NCBI GenBank assembly: GCA_025618425.1
Contig: CM046850.1
Coordinates: 8,535,749 to 8,599,748, forward strand
DNA length: 64,000 nt
DNA from: Heliocidaris tuberculata
Taxonomy: Eukaryota; Echinodermata; Echinoidea; Camarodonta; Echinometridae
Reading direction: 5' to 3'
The position numbers were made by a program, and so were the translations under genes. Below the pieces are notes generated by a model. It ran no database searches. It was not told the DNA's origin and saw only the letters and a program-made list of their open reading frames with translations. This document shows positions 36,063 to 49,153 of this stretch, one piece after another. How positions within the stretch are numbered: position 1 is the first letter of the stretch; each line of letters opens with the position of its first letter.

Positions 36063-36229
36063 TGCATAATAATAGGCATATTATCAACTGGATAGTTTGT
36101 ATCTGACAGCTTCATACATTTCAGCAATATCACAGGCAATATTCCCCAGTCCATTATTTTCCATCTTTTACAATTTTCTTCCACTTACACACAATCTCAT
36201 GGAATAATAAACATGACTTTGATCACATT

Positions 36230-36480
36230 CTAGATGAAAAGTCTATTGAAACGCATCCGTAACCCAATCAAAAACGATGTTAATGATTAGAATGTGAACA
36301 GAGCCAAAATGAGGACCATTTGATTCCACTGCAGTTCCATTAAAAATGATTTTTATGTTTAAATGTGAGTAGGGCAGACATGCAAACCTTTTAATTCCAC
36401 TGCATCCCAATTGAAAACAATTTTAATGATTAGAATGTGAACAGAGCCAATATAAGAAACCGTTTTAATTCCACTGCAAG
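36230..36480 (+). repeat. Short tandem array, about 70-bp unit
   Basis: TTAATGATTAGAATGTGAAC recurs at 36281 and 36421, with a diverged unit between them. TTTAATTCCACTGCA and CCAATTGAAAAC are also repeated. Confidence 0.6.
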
Positions 36481-36599
36481 CCCTCTTAGGCTAGTGGGTG
36501 GGTCGGCCATCAGAAAGTAGGTCAACTTGGTTGGGTGTGATGATAACATCCTCTCCCGCCCAAATCAGGGGGGTCTGCAGGGGGCACCGTCTATCCCCT

Positions 36600-37370
36600 C
36601 TTTTAAAGTTTTTTTCTCTCTCTCTCTCTTTCCTCTTTGAGACATATCCATGGAACTTTGTTTGAAATAAAGCCATTTATAAAACATGTGTCTGTGTAGA
36701 GAACAAAATATATTCCAAGCAATTGGCTATTGCAGGGAGGGAGGGGTGGGGACCTCCTCTACCCTCCTCTTTCAATCTTTCTATTTTGAGACATATATCC
36801 ATAGAATGTTGTTGAAAAGAAAGCCATGTACCAAAAAATTGCCTCTGTAGATAATTAATATTTTCAGCAGTTGGCTCTGCCAGGGGGTTTGAAAGGAACC
36901 CCCTCTACCCCACTCTTTCACTTTTCCCCCTTTCTTTTTGAGATATATCCATAGAATGTTGTTGAAAAGAATTCCATGTATAAAAATTGTGCCCCTGTAG
37001 CCAATATTCCTACCAGTTGGCCTTTGCCAGTGGGTTTTAAGGGGACCTCCTCTAGCCCCCCCCCCCCCCTTCCCTCTTTCAAAGTTTTTTTTTTCTTTCT
37101 TTCTTTCATTATCCATAAAATGTTGTCAAAAAGAATGCCATGTATATTTAACTAAATGTTCCTGTGTAGAAAACAAATATTCCAAGCAGTTGGCTCTTGA
37201 CTGGGGGTCTGAAGGGGACACTCTCCATCCCCCTATTTTCATTTTTTCAATTTCATTTAAAGACATACATATCCATAGAATGTTGTTGAAAAGGAAAGCC
37301 ATGTTTAAAAATTGGGCCTCTGTAGAGAACAAATATTCCTAGCAGTTGGCTCTAGCCAAGTTTTAGAAAT
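36600..37370 (+). repeat. Tandem array of about 150-165-bp units, five copies
   Basis: ATCCATAGAATGTTGTTGAA-type words recur near 36645, 36790, 36945, 37108 and 37268. Each is followed by GCCATGT, CCTCTGTAG, AGCAGTTGGCTCT and a CCTCC-rich part. The open frames here only follow the repeat period. Confidence 0.8.
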
Positions 37371-37549
37371 AGAAATGTCCTGTGAGGAGGCACCAATTCT
37401 TTTATTTTTATTATTCAGCCGTAACTATCATATTAGATGATTGCTAATTCATTAGCTTTTAGGGGGCAGAGGGATTGTAGCACCCCAGCACCCCTAGCTC
37501 CCATGTCCATTATTATTGAGGATAGCTGATGATGAGATTGATATCAACT

Positions 37550-37617
37550 GCTGAGAGCTAAAAAGGCATTAAATCATATAGTTCTACATAGAGTTAACAT
37601 ATCTTTGGCTCTTGGCA
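37550..37617. repeat. Hairpin element, same family, diverged
   Basis: GCTGAGAGCTAAAAAGGCATTAA to GAGTTAACATATCTTTGGCTC-like arms, more mutated than the other copies. Confidence 0.5.
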
Positions 37618-37685
37618 AACAGTATAGTAATAAGTGAAGATTATTTAGATACAGTCTTTTGCTTTTGGATTCCTGAATTTTCTTT

Positions 37686-37770
37686 TTAACCCGTTAACTA
37701 CTGAATTCTCTTCTTCCCATAGACTTGATGCAGGATTAACCGGGTTCCAGTGGGCAGTGCAATGGGTTAA
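37686..37770 (+). mobile_element. 80-bp TTAA mini-element, copy 2
   Basis: TTAACCCGTTAACTACTGAA to CAATGGGTTAA. The clearest copy, with TTAACCC and GGGTTAA ends. Confidence 0.7.
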
Positions 37771-38999
37771 AATAATAATGTGCTAGAAGAGTAAATCTAG
37801 ACTTTATAAAATAATTTTGACATTTTTACCCTGATATTGTAATTATAGCATGCCAATATATCCTTAGGAAAGCTTAGAGGAAAACTATATTCACTAGTAT
37901 GTTTAAAAAAAGAGATAAAATGCATTCACCTACCATTTTCAACATAAAAATCATCACAAAATATGATATATTTTATAAAAATGTATACCCACCATATTAG
38001 CATATGCAGGGGTGTGAAACATTTAAAAGACCTCCAGAAATCTTTAAGAGCCTTGGTAATACAAGTATAAAAACATTAAAAATCAATCAATATATAGAAA
38101 TACCCAAGAGACAAGTTCCTGTTAATAAACAAGTGATTTTTACACTGAAATTCAAAATATTCATATCTCACACACAGTTTGAGTCTTTGATCATGGAAAT
38201 TTAATAACAAAGGTCCACTTCACAAAATATCAATTTTCTTTCAGACTTGTTATGTGGCACCATAAACAGATTAAAAACAACCCCATAAAAATGAGTGCTT
38301 TAAATTGTATTGAGAGCAGACTTTCTTATATTCCCACTTGCCATTCCAACCTCCAACCTCCAACCTCCAAAATTTCAAAAGTTTGGCTTTATCATTTTCT
38401 AATGATAATACTTCACAACACTATATGATGTGTTATATTCTTGTTTATGTATGGTTTCTACACTTCTTATGTTTCTTCTCTTTGCCCCCCTCCTTTGCTT
38501 AAACACTTTCATCTTGATACGCTATTCAGAGAGTAGGCGCAGAGGGGTGTGGATTTAATTGGGGGTAATCTTGTTTAACCGACTTTTCGTCGTCTTAACG
38601 GGTGGATATTTTGCAAGCAGGAAGAAGTCAAAATGCCTCCACCCTTTTCCATATTTTGTCATTTATTCCCCATTAGCAATATCTCTGATTGCTTTAAAAA
38701 AAACTTTTCTGTACAGTGATCAAGAGTCATACATATATATCATTTTTCTCAATCTACAAGTGTATACTACACATCCTCAGTTTGACACATTTTGTGGATA
38801 GTCTTTAATTTACCATTTGAATAAAAATCATAAGAATAATAATCTCTGTTTACTTCAAGAAAAACTCTGATACTTATATGTTTTTCATTCTTGACCCTTT
38901 TTTTTTCATTTTTCTAACACAAATTATACACATAATATTTCCCTAACATTACATAATTTTTAAATATTACTTAATTTTTTGCTCTTCTTCATCTCCTTC

Positions 39000-39085
39000 T
39001 CCTTCTCCTCCTCCTCCTTCTTCTTCTTCTTCTTTTTCCTCTTCTTCTTCTTCTTCTTCTTCTTCTTCTTCTTCTTCCCTTTCTT
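39000..39085 (+). repeat. (TTC)n-rich microsatellite
   Basis: CTTCTT run within a T/C-rich stretch reaching about 39330. Confidence 0.85.
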
Positions 39086-39829
39086 ATTTTTTCTTGTAAC
39101 CATATATGTGCTGTACTACTCACTTTTGTGATTTCTTCTTCTTTCTTTGTCTTTATTTTTTTTTTTAATTCCTCTTTTTTCTTCAGTTTCTTCTTTTTGT
39201 CTTCATCTTCTGTGTCTATACATATGTATCTTATCTTTTTATTAGTTTCCCTTTTTTATCATGTTTTCTCTTTCTTTTCTTTTGCTCCTATTTTTGTCCT
39301 CTTTTCCATTTTTCTTTGTCTTTGTCTTTGACTTTCAAGCTTGTTATGAACTTGCAATACTGATATATTTGTGATATTTATATTACTTATCAAGACAAAT
39401 CACTTGTTTTCAAAAGTTAAATCATATCATAATAACAGTCAATTTGCATGATTGGATGGCCCTTGAGCTCTTACAAATGAAAATTTAAAAATATTTTTCT
39501 TGTTATCTTACAGTAGTCATCACCACACCCTTGTTTTCATGTCTTATTTAATTTTAAGGCATGATATTAAAGTTAGCTTCATGCAATCCATTATAGTGTA
39601 ATTATAGTGGTAGGATTTATGCTTTATGATGAGGTGGAGAAATATGAATATCATATTAGTTATGTTTTCAACGTTGTTTGACCTTTTTACCAAAGAAAGT
39701 TTATTCTGTAAAAAAAAAATTCTTTCTCTATCATTCTCTCTTCATCTCTCCCTCTGTCTTCCCCTGTGTGTGGGTGTGTGTCTCTCTCTCTCCTTCTCCT
39801 CCTCCTCTCACTCTGTCTCTCTTTCAGGG

Positions 39830-40254
39830 TGTTCAGACACAAAAAATTTATACCAAAACGGTATAGCTATACCGAAACGGTATAGCTATACAATGAATTT
39901 TTGTGGATTTATGTGTCTGAACGCTGACTAACGAAACGTTGTATAACGAAACTGGGGTCAGAGCATCGTTTCGAACTAGAACTCGATAACCTTTCCGTGT
40001 GTGTCTGAACGCATGGCAACCATAGAACGGTATAACTGAGCGGTGCTTAACGTGAGCGCGCGCGAAAGGTGTCCTTACCAGGGGGCGGGGACTGGCGGCG
40101 ACCATAACAACATGCGCTGTGGAAAACTGCGCATCTATACGATGTTTTTCTAATCGGTCGAGATATGTGTCTGAACGGTCCGTAGGCTATACGATGAAAA
40201 TTTTATACGACGTTTCTTTATCGAGTTTCGGTATAAACGTTTTGTGTCTGAACA
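39830..40254. mobile_element. 425-bp MITE with TGTTCAGACAC ends
   Basis: TGTTCAGACACAAAA at the left and TTTTGTGTCTGAACA at the right, GGG on both sides. Inserted into a CT-rich tract that resumes afterwards. Inside are repeated AACGGTATAGCTAT and internal GTGTCTGAACG copies. Confidence 0.8.
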
Positions 40255-41000
40255 GGGGGTTTGTCTCTCTTACTCTCCCTCTTTGTGTGTCCTCTCTTCT
40301 TTCTCCCCTCTGCATGTTGCTCTCCCCTCTCTATCTCTATATCTCCCTCATCCCCCCTCTCTCTCAATCTTTCTTGGTCACGTTTCAGTGATGAAATGAG
40401 AAAGTACACCTCCCCTCCCCCTTTTCCTTCCTTTTTTTCTGTCCAGAGGAGGGGGAACTCCCTTCCGCTGCTCAATTTCCTTTATCTTTTCTGAGATATA
40501 TATCTCAATCTCTACACAAGCAGTTCTCTGTCTCTACACTTCTCATCTCATGGGATTCTCTCTCCTCTCCCTCTGTCTCTCTCTCTCTCCCTCTCTCCCT
40601 CCCCTCCTCTGTCTCCCTCTCTCTCTCTCTCCCTCTCAGTCTTCTCTCCTCTCCTCTCTCTCTCTCCCATTCCTCCTTTATTACCCTCCTCCATATTTTT
40701 TACCCCTCTCCCTTCCCCTTTCTCTCTCTCTTCCCCTTCTTCACTCTCTCTTATTTCAATTCTGTTACACAAAGTTTTACTGGAACAAATTGCAGAATCA
40801 GAAAAAGAGATTCCCCCCCCCCCCCCCCCATCCTCCCCTCTCTCTCTCTCTCTCTCTCTCTCTTCTTTTCCATTCCTTCAATATCTCACTTTCTTTTCTC
40901 TATCTCCACACTTCTTTCTTTCTCTCTCTCTTTCCTTTTCTCTCGTTATCTACTATCTCTTTTTCACACTCTTTCTTTCTACAATGCTCAGACTGTTTTA
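40255..41000 (+). repeat. Pyrimidine-rich low-complexity tract
   Basis: CT, CCCT and C runs, including 17 C at 40813-40829. Long frames here are Ser/Leu/Pro only and are not genes. Confidence 0.85.
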
Positions 41001-41529
41001 AGTAAAGTGCAAGGGATACTTGAATCATGAATGTGTTAATTCAAAACATTTTCCTCCCAATTATATAAAAAGGCGGTGCCGCTTTTCCTTCAGTTTGCAA
41101 ATATACACATACTTTCTTTATTCATAATATATGAATATTTTTCATACAAACCACAGCCTTGAAGCAGGAAATTACACACACTTGTGAATAATGGCAACAT
41201 GGGACTTATCTCGCTTGGTCATTTTTTTTTTCACAAAAACTGGAAAGAATTGTCAAATTTTAAGACATTCCCATTGGCTTTGAATGAAAACAAATGCCAG
41301 TTTGGCCTTGAAGTACTTCTGTCCGATCATTTTTATATTTCTTGTTTTCACAATAAGCAGTTCATATGGTTAATGTTTTTAAAATGCCAAGTACAATTAC
41401 CGATCAGGACTCAAAATTGGCAATTGCCCGATCCTATTGACCACCTGAACTTGTTTTGGGCAACTAAATCGTCCTACATTTCTAGCCCTTGTGGCAACAA
41501 AAAACAGGGAATCTATATTTATTTCATTT

Positions 41530-41944
41530 TTAACCCTTTCAGGACACTTGACCACAAATTGTGGTTTGGCTGAATAACTTCTGATTCAGAGCCCTAAAAA
41601 ATATACCAGATGCATGAGTAGAAAGAGCAAAAATTTCTGCCCACACTATGTCCATTTTTGTTGCATGACCATATTACGTTTAATGCCAGGAATTTTAAAA
41701 AGGAGAATAAGCTTCAAAATCATTAAATTGGCAACATATTGAGAGGTTCAAAATCACTGTTCTTATCAAAATTGGCAATTTTTTTAAACTTTCGACTAAG
41801 TTTCTAATGATGTATATTGTTTTCCAAGACATTACATTTTGTTAGAACCATGTAGCACTAAAAGAGAAATATTAGTGTTGCCAATTTGAAGAACAAAATG
41901 TGATCAATTTATCCCTTGAATAATTCCTGTCCTGAAAGGGTTGA
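41530..41944 (-). mobile_element. TTAA-flanked MITE, family A, copy 4 (inverted)
   Basis: Reverse orientation relative to the other three: begins TTAACCCTTTCAGGAC and ends CCTGAAAGGGTTGA. Confidence 0.8.
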
Positions 41945-44889
41945 ATGAAGATTTTGTGTTTATTGAAAGGACTACTAACAGTTGAATTTGGCAGCCTAAG
42001 CAATTGTCTGTAAGTTTTATAAATAGGAGATAAATACAGAGAGAGATATTCGAATCGACGTTGTTTTTTTTTTTTTTTTAATATGATCGCAGCGATTTTT
42101 AAAAATCAATGCAAGGCAATTTTAATAGCCTTGTCCATCACCTTTGTGTGTGAACATGATAATAACATGTTCTGCACTCTGAATTATGATTCTCTTCCTT
42201 TTTCCCTTCCCTTTCTCTTTCTTTCTCCCCCTCTTGCTCTGTCTGTCTGTCTATCTCTCTCTCTCTCTCTCTCTCTCTTACTCTAGTTTCACCCTTTGAG
42301 TGATACTGGGTCAATCTAAATTGTTGGGCGTGTAAGAAGTTGTGCATGCCATTTTATCTAACAATAATCCCATCAAGAAGTGAATACCCTTACTTAAGAG
42401 AATCATCATTTTCATTTGACTTTAATTTTGATGGGAGGGGTGATTTTCCTCTGAGAAAGAATCTTTTTCTTTTCCTTTTCTTGTGAGAGGATGAGAGGAA
42501 GTAAAATTTGTATGCAAGGGGAATTTTATGAGGTGCCAAAGAAAGAGGCTCTTTGTCACATCACAAAATAAAGTCTTGTTTCATGGAAGTTTTTCCAGTG
42601 CTGGAGGGGGAAGGGGTTTATTCAAGTTGAGTTCTTTTTAGACAGCATATTTGTGCAAAGCAACATGAACATTTATATCCACAAGTTATCTTTTTAATTT
42701 ATTACATTGAATATTATTATACAAAAAACTTGTGCTAAATCAAAGTAGAACTTGTAGTATCAACCTCAACACATAATTTTGAAGCTTGATTTTACTCATC
42801 ATAAGTGCTTCTATCACACTTTTTTTTCCATAAAGATTGGTCATCAGGATATATGATATGGTTTCTTTACATTCTATTTTTCTGTGATCAAATTGTTATA
42901 CATGTATCTTGAACAGTAATTGACAAATTATTTGAAAATTGATTTTGAGTACAAATATCATTAATTGGATTGCACTCCGTCATGCTACATGATGTAACAT
43001 GATTGGAAAAATTTCTAGAAATCACCTCAAGGGCAATTTCATTACTCTATGCCTATAAATATCTTGTTCCGATTATTAAATACATGTATTACATTGTATT
43101 GTTTATATGTTTTGAAAGGTGAGGAACAAGGCAATTGAAATTGCCGTAGGGTTATGTTTTTGAAATCTTTGTCATTGTGTTACATGTATGTATGCTCATA
43201 TGTATAAATAGATTCATTTCATCTGTGTGTTTAAATGGGTGGTAGCCTATGCTTTCATAATTGTATTTATTTTATTTATTAATCATTTAGTCTTGTTTTA
43301 CCAGGGTGGCTTCATCAGTGATTTTGACACTGGTTTACAAGAAGGCTCTGCAAATTAACAAATATAACATTGATGATACAATACAAGATATGAACATTAC
43401 AAAAAAATCATGATCAAACGAAACAGTCAAAATGAATTTACGATACAAAAGTAACCAAATGCGATTCAGGAAGTATAATGAATAGCAAATAATAATCAGT
43501 TAACAAATTTGAAATATTACTGAGACTGCAAGGATTAAAAAATGGAATATTTGAACTTTCACATCATAGAATCGTGAATAATGGTATATAACATCTTATC
43601 ATTTTAACATAAAGTGAATGCATCATTAGTTATAGTGTTCCAGAGCATGATACATGTAAATATAACTCAAAAGGTTTCTCTTTTTTTTTTTTTTTTTTTT
43701 TTTGGGGGGGGGGGGGGTTATATACATATTTTGAACTGTCTATTCTCTTCCAAAAGAATAGCAGAAGCAGTGTAGATATGTTAGAGTTGGTTTAGGTTTT
43801 CATGTTTTTAAAAGTGGACAATCTTTCAGAATTCCAGACTTAAATTCACTGAAAAAAAGCTATATTTGGTTTTTTTCTTTTAAAGAATAACCAGTTCGGA
43901 CTATACTGAATAACCAGTTCCATCTATTTTGTTTACACAAATATCTACAAAAATATTTCCTTTCATGAGGGATTAATTTGAAACGGATGTTGTGGTCACT
44001 GTCACACACTGTAAAAGAAAATATCTTCCTAACAAAGGCTAGTCACTGATCAACAAAATGTACCAAGGATGGCCTGTACATCTAAATTTCTCGGATCTTA
44101 AGAATTTACTTCATACATTTATTTTTTTTCTGTGTTTTATTCAATTAAAATATAATCACAATATTTACAAACAATTAAAAAGATCAGCATGAATTGAACG
44201 AGATCAAACATAAATCAAAGAGAAAAAAAAATAATATAAAAAGTGCAGCGATATACTGTATATAATAAAACAGTAATTAGTGCTACATTGAAAATGCTTG
44301 TAGAAATATGGATATACCTCCATCAAAATTTTCAATTTACTTCCCCGAATGAAGTACAAGTTGAGCAATATTCAAAATAATTGGTTTTTTTAAGAGAAAT
44401 TTGCTACTAGAATGAATTAAATAGCTTCCTCCCCTGATTCTCCTTTTAAAGACATTTTGTTAAGTCTGAGAAAAACCCTTGAGGAAAAAAACCCCAATAT
44501 GTTGAAGGTTGCATTATAAAGATAATAAAGTTTGTTAAAGCAAGGAGTTATCACTCCTTGGTTAAAGTACTCTTTGATGACATTCTCTGATAGATTCTTG
44601 GGGGGCTTCAGAATGTAGTCTAAATGATATCTGAAAACAAGTGGGAAAAAAAGGTTATAGGGTTATTTTCAGATGAGAATTAAGGATAACATACATGTTA
44701 TTGAAGAGAACGATAGGAAATGCTCCTTGCATCTATTTGTGGCCTAATTAGTGCACAAGTTATGAGAATGCGTCAGAGAGGAAATGCCGCTACAAAAGGC
44801 CAAGAAACTGGAAACCGAAATCTAGATTTCAGTGGCCAGATAAATGCATAATTTGCGTCCCACCCACTTGTTGGGTGGAGTTTCCATAC
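41945..44889. other. Gap without genes
   Basis: T-rich and CT-rich bits (42060, 42240) and the T/G pair at 43681. CCAGGGTGGCTTCATCAGTG near 43302 looks like part of an old retroelement tail but could not be assigned. Confidence 0.4.
43681..43717 (+). repeat. T23-G14 homopolymer pair
   Basis: 23 T followed directly by 14 G. Similar T-then-G pairs are at 48587-48608 and 54070-54103. Confidence 0.9.
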
Positions 44890-45433
44890 ATAGCAACTTC
44901 CTACGCTCCTCTCTCGGCTGAAAAAAAAAAACCCGCCGCGGCAGCTTGATCAGGGAGCGGTCCGTTCTCGATTGCTGCGATGCGTTCACCTTGCGCGAAC
45001 AGAAGGGCGGGATACAGGACAGGGCATGAAAGAGATTAAAGAGGAAGAGCGAGAATGCGGCGAGCGACTTAAAACGGTTGCCACTTAGAGAAACTCAATT
45101 TGTACTAGTTCCTCTGGATAATTGTTGCCTTTGTGTGAGGTTTTACTAAGTGCGTGTGTGCACACTTGGGTTCGGGTGCTTGTGTTGTGCGTACGTGTGT
45201 GTGTGTACGTGCTCGTGCGTGTGTCCGTCTATCATCGTGATGCAGGATTAGACCAGGGAAAGATGTATTACGCAGGAGAAACTCTTTGAATTTGCGGAAT
45301 TATTTCTTGCATCTCCATTTCAGGTCAGACACTCTCGCATGTGAGAGTTGTAAAGCTTTATATAGCCAAGTATTTAAAGGAAACTACGGAATGAAAATGA
45401 AGCAGAGTAGATGGATGAGATGAAGGGGAACAG
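44890..45433 (+). promoter_or_regulatory. Candidate promoter and first UTR exon of the zinc finger gene
   Basis: An isolated CpG-rich patch (about 44925-45075, with CCCGCCGCGGC, GCGGTCCG and TTGCGCGAAC) is followed by ordinary sequence and a near-ideal donor, GGAACAG/GTGAGTG, at 45433/45434. No long open frame ends at this donor, which fits a 5' UTR exon. It is on the right strand and is the strongest such pair I saw between 41 and 62 kb. The link to the exon at 61906 is inferred from position only. Confidence 0.4.
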
Positions 45434-45437
45434 GTGA

Positions 45438-45945
45438 GTGATTTCTTGTGTGGATTCTTCCTTTCTCTTTTGATTCTTTTGATTGGATTACCTTCATTTC
45501 TTTCTGTTTGTTTTGTCATCTCGCTGTGTAATTTTTCAAGTGTGGTGAGTTTGAATGGCATGGATAATTGAAAGGAAAAATTTGCCTTATTTAATTTGAT
45601 TTCTTGCATTTCCCCTTCTCGTTTGATTCTTTTAATTGAATTATTTCATTGTTTTGTTTTGTTTTTGTTTTGTTTTGGTTTTGTCTTTTTTGTTTTCATC
45701 TGTGTAAATCTTTAAATATGTGTTGTGTTTGAATGGCACTGATAATTTTAGGAGAAAAAGTTGTTCTTTTTTTCCTTTTGATTTCTTGCCTGGAATCTCT
45801 CTCTTGATTCTTTTTACTGGATTATTTCTTTGAGTTTTGTGTTTTCATCTCTCTCTCTCTCTCTCTCTGTAAATTTTTACAAATCATTTTTTTTGTTTGA
45901 ACAGCATGGAATATTCTAGGGGATATTGAGTGGTTTTTTTTTTTT
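45438..45945 (+). repeat. Three tandem copies of a 160-190-bp repeat after the donor
   Basis: GATTTCTTG, TTGATTCTTTT, GGATTA and TTTGAATGGCA..GATAAT recur in the same order at about 45438, 45597 and 45778. Confidence 0.65.
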
Positions 45946-47756
45946 CATGTCATGAAATGTTTTGTTTGATTAAAGATTCTTTATTCATTTATACATTACT
46001 GAATATGCATGTTCTTTGGCATGCTTTTGCTTTCTATTTTTCTTATGTTCTACTTTTTGTTTTCCTATTGCTCTTTTCCTTAGTGATATTTTTATTTTTA
46101 TCTCTCTACTTATCATTATTTTTCTTCTTCTTTTGAATATTCTCTTATCTCTCTCTTTCTCTCCATCTCTCTCCCTCCCTATTTCCCTCAATACTTATTA
46201 CTGTTCCTCTCATTTCCCTTTCTTTTTCCCCTTCTTTTTTCCCCATTTGTCTGTGCCTGAATATTGTGCACAGATGTGTATATGTACAAAGAAATCTTCT
46301 GACATTTCCTTTGTTCTTGTGTTTTTTATTTTTGTATTAGAATCCCCAAAAGAGCTCCCTATCTGGAGTTGATTTGAACCTGACTTTCATTCCCCCTCTT
46401 AAAAGCTTAAAATTACTATAAATATATGAATAATTCGCAAATATTCATACCTTTTGTGGTGTGTGTCCCACTGCCTTAATTCATAGTACTCATATCTGTA
46501 AACTTGATCTAGAAACACCTTACTGTACTTTTAAAAAAATTCCAGGAAATCAAATAAAGTGTCTATATCTATTGCTTTTAAGTTTGGTGTTTTTTTTGTT
46601 GGTTTTGGGGGTTTTTTTTGGGGGGGGGGTTCCCAATTGTAGTGTGCCCTTTGGAAAGACAAAGACTAGAGATTCAAGGAAGGAAGAAAAATAGGAAAGA
46701 GAAGTGATTAAAATAGATATTCTGGATGTGTTTGTCTGAAAGGCATTTTCTCATCATTTGAAATGTAAAGTGGTAAAGTTATTTTTTAATTTGCCTTAGA
46801 ATGCGAAACAGACATCCATGCAAGTTCTAAATAACCAACATTTTGGGAGGGAAGATTGTGTTGTTGAGTTTGAATAAGAATAATGAGAGTTCTATTTGTA
46901 CAATGATAAAATTCCATGTAATTCTAAAATCATAGATGTCATCATATACAACAAGGCCAGTAATGTCATAGAATTTTGTACAATCGTTGCCACCCATATA
47001 ATTATGCTTCCCTGAACTTTTTTAGTGAATCTTTGACAAATAGTTGCCATCTAAGTAGAACCTTTACAATTCAATGAACAATAGTGTTCAAAGACAAGCA
47101 AAATATATTGCAAATTTAATCCTTGTTATCATTCTTAGTGATACAGGGATTACCTCAGAAAAGAATGGGTGAGAAAATCAAGATCTTCAATATTTTGTCT
47201 AAGAAGAAAAAAACACTAAATTTTTATGTGAAGACACCATTTTGTAAGATAAAAAGGAGGGGAAGTATTATTCTCTCTCTCTCTCTCTCTCTTTCTCTCA
47301 CGATAGATGATCGTTTTAAATTTGAGTATCATTTGCCCTCTGTTAGTGTTAGCACTCTATTGAATATTAGCTATGAACTTCCTGACTAGTATTCAAGTGT
47401 ATATTGGTTTGTAGAAAATTGCAGACTCAAGAAACTTATTTTCTACAAACTAATTTGTGTATTGTAAAAAACATCCATAAGGAATTTTGCCTCAGATTTT
47501 ATTTGCCAGGTAGGATATGTGTGTGTATGTATATATATATATATATATCGCAAACAATAAATGAAGACACTCCGTAAACAAGTAAAATTTTAACTTGTTT
47601 ACGGAGCGTCTTCATTACTATTGTATATGACCTGATCTTGAAGTTGTTTGTGGTTTAGGAAGTATCTTATGCAAGCTTGTGTACTCTTTGTTACCATGAC
47701 AACAGACTACAATGAATGTTGCCATATCTTCACCTAGCACACCTTGACTCCACCGT
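45946..47756. other. Probable intron sequence of the zinc finger gene
   Basis: T-rich, with CT tracts at 46140-46200 and 47270-47300 and a G run at 46620. No exon recognised. Confidence 0.4.
47560..47616. repeat. Perfect short hairpin
   Basis: AATGAAGACACTCCGTAAAC returns as GTTTACGGAGCGTCTTCATT with almost no loop. Confidence 0.85.
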
Positions 47757-48346
47757 TTAAAGGGCAATTCAACCTTGGTAATAAGATGATTTGTGTGAAA
47801 GCAGAAAAATAAGAAAAACAGGATTGTGAAAGTTTGAAAGAAATCGGACAAAGACTAAGAAAGTTATGGATGTTTGAAAAATGAGATCACTACATCTATG
47901 CGAATCTCAAATTGGCCATTTGGTGAGTCAATTGTGACATTTTTGTGGACAACTCTCCCATTTGTCGTACACAAAAATATTAATTTGCGGTTTTCTTCGA
48001 GGCGCTTTTACCCTTGGGGCTGTTACTCAAAATATATTGGAGATAGCATATTGTTATAGGTCTTCACGAACAAAAAGATCCTACTGAGTAATGCATTTTG
48101 AGAAAAAGTGACATTTTAGTCATTTTTTGTGTTAGTGCGAATGGGGGAGTTGTCCACAGCTACATCACAGTGACATTACCTATTCGGCCAATTTGAAATT
48201 CCCATAAGCATAGTGATTACAACTTTCAAATATTCATAACTTTCTTATTGCTTGTCCGATTTCGTTCAAACTTTCACCAATCTGCTTCTCTGATTTTTCC
48301 TCTTTCTTTCAAAGGAACTTGCTATTAAGGTTGGATTTCCCTTTAA
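47757..48346. mobile_element. TTAA-flanked foldback, separate family
   Basis: TTAAAGGGCAATTCAACCTT to AAGGTTGGATTTCCCTTTAA, with paired inner words for TGTCCGATTTC and AATTTGAGA. The layout resembles the 5879 family but the sequence differs. Confidence 0.75.
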
Positions 48347-48513
48347 TACCCTCCTTGAAATGTGTGAACCTTACAATGACCTATTACGTAATCCCAGCAT
48401 GGCTTATGTAGGCAGTACAATACGGTATTAAAATTGCCCTTAGTTATAATAGGTGAAATATTCATTGGTTACTGTATCCTCTAATACGACAACAATACTT
48501 TACAATGTATTTG

Positions 48514-48789
48514 GGTATTTCCAGAAATAAGGGTCCCAGTTTGTGACATTCTTGGTGTCCAGCTTACATTTGAAACACACTAGGGGTTTTTTTTTTGGGG
48601 GGGGGGGGCTCTGGGTAGAGACAATAGTGGAGAAAGAATGAATACTGTTCTAACGGTGAAGATGCAGTGTTATGCTCAAAATCACTGCAGTTTTACTCCA
48701 CACTCAGAGCCACAAAAACCTGTGTATTTCATAATGTAAGCGGGACACCAAGAATGTCACAAATTGAGACTCTTATTTCTGGAAATACC
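48514..48789. repeat. Inverted repeat, 55-base arms
   Basis: GGTATTTCCAGAAATAAGGG... and ...TCTTATTTCTGGAAATACC flank about 165 bases containing T and G runs. Confidence 0.8.
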
Positions 48790-49153
48790 ATTTACATTTA
48801 TGTATAGACAATAAATCATAAGTACAATTAACATAGCTTGACTAAAACATGTACTAAAAGTGATGATACAGAAGGGCTACAGCCTAAGCATAGCTTGATT
48901 TGCTTGCAGCCCCAAAACTTTTAGTTCATAACAATGTAGTAAAAGGGGGTTGGCTTGGAGTTGATTTCTCGAAAGTGTTTGCAATTGTGCTACATTTGGG
49001 GGAAATCTCCGAGGCAAAATAGCATGATGTGCTACACATTTCTCTATGTTTAATATTATGAAAAAATTATATTTCTGTTCATTGGAGCTCTTTTTGGATT
49101 TGCTATGTAAATATCATATTTCATTTCATAGCCCTTTTAGAGCTTTCAAGAGC

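Noticed and set aside
36781..37332. 111- and 68-codon minus-strand frames with repeated FNNILWIY-type words
   Set aside because: The repeated residues follow the 150-165-bp tandem repeat; no protein family fits.
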